In this document: positions 6,879 through 8,943 of the stretch, piece after piece
Layout: every line of letters begins with the position of its first letter
How positions within the stretch are numbered: position 1 is the stretch's first letter
Source: Flavobacteriaceae bacterium
Lineage (GTDB): Bacteria; Bacteroidota; Bacteroidia; Flavobacteriales; Flavobacteriaceae
Direction of reading: 5' to 3'
DNA length: 8,943 nt
Assembly: GCA_030590765.1 (NCBI GenBank)
Contig: JAUVCP010000066.1
Span: 1-8,943 of the forward strand
Notes under the pieces: model-generated
Databases searched by the model: none
Told to the model about the DNA's origin: nothing
Seen by the model: only the letters and a program-made list of their open reading frames with translations
Program-made: the position numbers and the translations under genes

Positions 6879-6886
6879 CAAAATTA
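6879..6886 (-). promoter_or_regulatory. -7 promoter element for nusB
   Basis: On the minus strand the sequence reads TAATTTTG followed by CGC, an exact TAnnTTTG match in the form common before Bacteroidota genes. It lies 53 bases before the nusB start, which predicts a leader of about 45 bases. I see no convincing TTG at the expected upstream spacing, so the -33 element is weak or absent. Confidence 0.5.
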
Positions 6887-6978
6887 CAGTATTTTTTTAA
6901 AATCCTCTTTATTAATTCTAAAATTATCGTTAAAAATCATAAGTTGACAGTTCTAATTTATGAGATTCAATAATTATG

Positions 6979-6986
6979 TATCTTCG
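6979..6986 (+). promoter_or_regulatory. Probable -7 promoter element for the ABC exporter gene
   Basis: TATCTTCG is one base from the Bacteroidota consensus TAnnTTTG and lies 24 bases before the ATG at 7011. TTTATG (6957-6962) is at roughly the right distance to act as a degenerate -33. A better TTG (in GTTGAC, about 6943-6948) is too far away at about 30 bases. The leader would be about 18 bases and A-rich with no Shine-Dalgarno, as is usual in this phylum. Confidence 0.38.
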
Positions 6987-7010
6987 CCAAGATAACAATT
7001 CCATAATCAA

Positions 7011-7772
7011 ATGACTGAATTAAAATACATCAACAAATTTTTCTACAAATACAGATTTCGCTTGATTGTTGGAATATTAATTACCATTGTTGCTAAAATC
7101 TTTGCTCTTCAAATACCACAACTTATTCGCGAATCATTAAATGTGGTAGAAGACTACAATAACAATATTATCACAGATTTAGACTTTGTTAAATCACAAT
7201 TAATTATCAATATTATTTATATTATTGGTGCCGCATTGATTGCCGGAATGTTTACTTTTTTAATGAGACAAACATTGATCGTAATGTCAAGGTTAATAGA
7301 ATTTGATCTTAAAAATGAGATCTTTCTGCAATATGAAAATCTATCCTTAAATTTTTATAAAAAAAACAGAACAGGAGATCTGATGAATCGTATTAGTGAA
7401 GATGTTGGCAAAGTAAGAATGTATTTTGGTCCTGCTATAATGTATACCATGAATATGCTTGTATTGTTTATTGTTGCAATTACAAAAATGATCAATATTG
7501 ATGCAAAGCTAACCATGTACACATTATTACCGCTTCCAATACTCTCAGTTGCTATTTATCTATTGAGCAGAACCATTAACAAACGAAGTTCTATTGTTCA
7601 AATATATCTATCAAAACTAACTACTTTTTCCCAAGAGATATTTTCAGGAATCAATGTGATCAAGGCATATGGAATTGAAAATCAAACAACAAATAATTTT
7701 GCTTCTTTAGCAATTGAAAGTAAAAACAAAAATATATCATTGTACAAAGCACAAGCTTTATTTTTCCTTTAA
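7011..7772 (+). CDS. ABC exporter, N-terminal transmembrane part (5' half of a frameshifted gene)
   Basis: These 253 residues are the first part of an MsbA/MdlB-type ABC exporter membrane domain. Hydrophobic helices lie at about 17-38, 64-86, 141-160 and 166-186, and a fifth begins near 246 and is cut off. The stretch ENLSLNFYKKNRTGDLMNRI (109-128) is the intracellular loop conserved in ABC exporters, and FSQEIFSGINVIKAYGIE (206-223) is the conserved segment before TM5. The frame ends at TAA (7770-7772) in the middle of TM5. The following frame, shifted by -1, carries on the same protein without loss: adding one T to the T5 run at 7761-7765 gives ALFFPLMILL and a continuous exporter of 588 residues, the normal half-transporter size. 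Taken alone this product lacks TM5, TM6 and the ATPase domain and cannot transport. Substrate unknown. It is either a real mutation, a sequencing or assembly error, or a recoding site. Confidence 0.88.
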   Translation: MTELKYINKFFYKYRFRLIVGILITIVAKIFALQIPQLIRESLNVVEDYNNNIITDLDFVKSQLIINIIYIIGAALIAGMFTFLMRQTLIVMSRLIEFDLKNEIFLQYENLSLNFYKKNRTGDLMNRISEDVGKVRMYFGPAIMYTMNMLVLFIVAITKMINIDAKLTMYTLLPLPILSVAIYLLSRTINKRSSIVQIYLSKLTTFSQEIFSGINVIKAYGIENQTTNNFASLAIESKNKNISLYKAQALFFL

Positions 7773-7774
7773 TG
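7761..7774 (+). other. Frameshift junction with overlapping stop and start (TAATG)
   Basis: The sequence is T5, CC, TTT, AATG. The upstream frame reads TTT TTC CTT TAA and stops; the downstream frame begins with the ATG sharing the last A of that stop. One extra T restores a single frame. Restart at TAATG is mechanically possible, and Phe-tRNA on TTC could re-pair with TTT after a -1 slip. The run is only five T and is no classical X XXY YYZ heptamer, so programmed slippage is not favoured. A one-base deletion or base-call error is the simplest reading. Confidence 0.8.
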
Positions 7775-8776
7775 ATCTTACTTATTGGAATAAGTAATAT
7801 TCTTGTAATTTACTTTGGAGGTATGCGGTATATCAATGGTGAAATTAAAAATATTGGTATTATTGCTGAGTTTATTATTTATATCAATATGCTTACATGG
7901 CCGGTTGCAGTTGTTGGCTGGGTCACTTCTATTGTACAACAGGCAGAAGTTTCACAGGGAAGAATAAATGAGTTTTTAAAAGAAGAACCAAGTATTCAAG
8001 ACATACAAAAAGAAGAAACTTTAATAAAAGGTGATATAAAATTTGACAATGTTACTTTTACCTATGAAGACACCAACATTACTGCATTAAAAAATGTATC
8101 ATTTCATATTGAAAAAGGAGAAACTTTGGCAATACTTGGAAAAACAGGTTCTGGAAAATCAACAATTGCCGGGTTAATTGCCAGGCTTTATGATGTAGAT
8201 GAGGGTGCAATTTTAATTGATCACAAACCAATACAATCATTAAACCTTAGCTCACTACGAAGTAGTATTGGTTTTGTTCCACAAGATGCTTTTTTATTTT
8301 CTGATACCATCAAAAACAATATTAAAATAGGTGATGAACATGCAAGCGACTCAAAAATAATTCAAGTTGCCAAAGAAGCATATATCCACCAGAATATTAA
8401 GGAATTCAATAATAAATATGACACTTTGGTTGGGGAAAGAGGTGTAACACTGTCAGGTGGCCAAAAGCAAAGGATTTCAATTGCTCGTGCTTTGATATCT
8501 GATCCTGAAATTTTGATCTTTGATGATTGTTTATCTGCTGTTGATACACACACTGAAGAAATTATTCTAAATAACCTTAAGGCTGCTTCAAAAGGCAAAA
8601 CAACTATTATTATTAGTCACAGAACTTCCTCCGTTAAAAATGCAGATAAAATTATTGTTTTAGACAAGGGAAAAATAATACAAACCGGCACTCATAAAAC
8701 ACTGATTTCTATTGATGGATATTATAAAGATATTTATAACCAGCAACTTGAAGAAAAGTTAATAAGTAATGAATAA
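7772..8776 (+). CDS. ABC exporter, C-terminal part: TM5-TM6 and ATPase domain (3' half of a frameshifted gene)
   Basis: These 334 residues complete the exporter begun at 7011. The end of TM5 (about 1-18) and TM6 (about 28-52) are followed by a full ATP-binding domain at about 86-325. It has the A-loop tyrosine in FTYED (96-100), Walker A GKTGSGKST (123-131), Q-loop FVPQDAF with Q171, the exporter X-loop TLVGERG (218-224), signature LSGGQKQR (227-234), Walker B ILIFDD (247-252), D-loop SAVD (255-258) and H-loop H283 in ISHR. The residue after the Walker B aspartate is D252 instead of the catalytic glutamate, as in one half of heterodimeric exporters such as MdlA or TM287. The true start is probably not this ATG, since it lies inside a membrane helix; it exists only because of the shift. 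ATPase motifs remain intact after the junction, so any disruption is recent or apparent only. No partner exporter gene is visible in the window. Confidence 0.88.
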   Translation: MILLIGISNILVIYFGGMRYINGEIKNIGIIAEFIIYINMLTWPVAVVGWVTSIVQQAEVSQGRINEFLKEEPSIQDIQKEETLIKGDIKFDNVTFTYEDTNITALKNVSFHIEKGETLAILGKTGSGKSTIAGLIARLYDVDEGAILIDHKPIQSLNLSSLRSSIGFVPQDAFLFSDTIKNNIKIGDEHASDSKIIQVAKEAYIHQNIKEFNNKYDTLVGERGVTLSGGQKQRISIARALISDPEILIFDDCLSAVDTHTEEIILNNLKAASKGKTTIIISHRTSSVKNADKIIVLDKGKIIQTGTHKTLISIDGYYKDIYNQQLEEKLISNE

Positions 8777-8803
8777 AATATACAAAATGAAATAATAAAA
8801 TTG

Positions 8804-8833
8804 TTGCACACCTCATATTATTTTATAGATTTG
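8804..8833 (+). promoter_or_regulatory. Promoter of the PUR-family gene
   Basis: TTG (8804-8806, part of TTGTTG) is followed after 19 bases by TAGATTTG (8826-8833), an exact match to the Bacteroidota -33/-7 arrangement. Transcription would begin near 8840, giving a leader of about 28 bases before the ATG at 8868. It is the best-formed promoter in the window and indicates that the PUR gene is transcribed independently of the ABC exporter. Confidence 0.65.
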
Positions 8834-8867
8834 TCAGTAGAATATTAAATTTAAAAAATTGATAAGT

Positions 8868-8943
8868 ATGAATGAAAAAGGGTTTATTGAACAGGAAGAA
8901 ATCTTTTCTCAAGTTTTAAGAGCAGGAAGAAGAACCTATTTTT
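8868..8943 (+). CDS. PUR-family nucleic-acid-binding protein (DUF3276), N-terminal fragment
   Basis: An ATG at 8868 opens a frame that runs off the right edge after 25 codons. The fragment contains IEQEEIFSQVLRAGRRTYFF, which I recognise as the start of the small DUF3276/PUR proteins of Bacteroidota (from memory, RAGKRTYFFDVR is the family hallmark near the N-terminus). Relatives such as the Borrelia PUR protein bind single-stranded DNA or RNA as dimers, and the family is usually about 100 residues long. The rest of the gene lies outside the window, so the identification depends on this short but distinctive stretch. A strong promoter match lies 35 bases upstream. Confidence 0.75.
   Translation, partial: MNEKGFIEQEEIFSQVLRAGRRTYF

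Noticed and set aside
6937..6963. Inverted repeat TCATAA / TTATGA in the nusB-exporter divergent region
   Set aside because: Six-base arms with a 15-base loop are expected by chance at this base composition, and there is no second copy nearby.
7755..7772. Classical -1 programmed frameshift heptamer at the exporter junction
   Set aside because: The sequence around the T5 run does not fit X XXY YYZ in the upstream frame, and no obvious stimulatory hairpin follows, so a simple deletion or read error is preferred.
8362..8598. Open frame on the minus strand inside the ATPase domain
   Set aside because: It lies wholly opposite the conserved Q-loop, signature and Walker B region of the exporter and resembles no protein; it is a shadow of that gene.
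8786..8827. Inverted repeat AAATAATA (8790-8797) and TATTATTT (8816-8823) after the exporter gene
   Set aside because: The arms contain only A and T and enclose 18 bases that include the -33 element of the PUR promoter. No T tract follows, so it is a poor terminator and most likely chance in AT-rich DNA.
1..8943. Mobile element, CRISPR array, tRNA or rRNA gene, or defence system
   Set aside because: No transposase or integrase motifs, terminal repeats, spaced direct repeats or cloverleaf-like segments were seen; all sizeable regions are explained by conserved housekeeping genes.

Overview
The window reads as a conserved housekeeping segment from a member of the Bacteroidota, most likely a flavobacterium. 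It is strongly AT-rich. Starts lack a clear Shine-Dalgarno sequence, and several upstream regions carry the Bacteroidota-type -7 element TAnnTTTG. The gene content (long-form NusB, DUF1573 lipoprotein, YajC, YbbR protein, CoaE, an RprXY-like two-component pair, a YciO-type YrdC protein and a PUR/DUF3276 protein) is typical of that group. The taxonomic call is an inference from these traits, not from a marker-gene comparison.

Layout. Bases 1-201 hold the 3' end of a plus-strand gene for an unidentified membrane protein, convergent with the minus-strand yciO-like gene (224-844). From about 6825 down to 1028 the minus strand carries a run of genes, read in transcription order: nusB, DUF1573 lipoprotein, yajC, a terminator at about 4974-5007, YbbR-like protein, coaE, then histidine kinase and response regulator, closed by a second terminator at about 961-998. 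To the right of a divergent intergenic region (6826-7010), the plus strand carries an ABC exporter split into two overlapping reading frames (7011-7772 and 7772-8776) by an apparent one-base deletion. It is followed by a well-formed promoter and the first 25 codons of a PUR-family gene that runs off the window.

How the genes relate. NusB acts in transcription antitermination. YajC belongs to the Sec accessory complex. The YbbR-like and DUF1573 proteins are envelope-located, CoaE completes coenzyme A synthesis, and the kinase/regulator pair senses an unknown periplasmic cue. Their proximity looks like conserved synteny rather than one pathway. The two intrinsic terminators and the promoter-like elements suggest at least four minus-strand transcription units: nusB; DUF1573-yajC; YbbR-coaE, perhaps continuing into the two-component genes; and yciO.

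The most noteworthy points are the broken or recoded ABC exporter, its aspartate in place of the catalytic glutamate of Walker B, and a cluster of TTAACA/TGTTAA hexamers in front of the two-component operon. I see no mobile element, CRISPR array, tRNA, rRNA or defence system, and no clear sign of a previously undescribed system.
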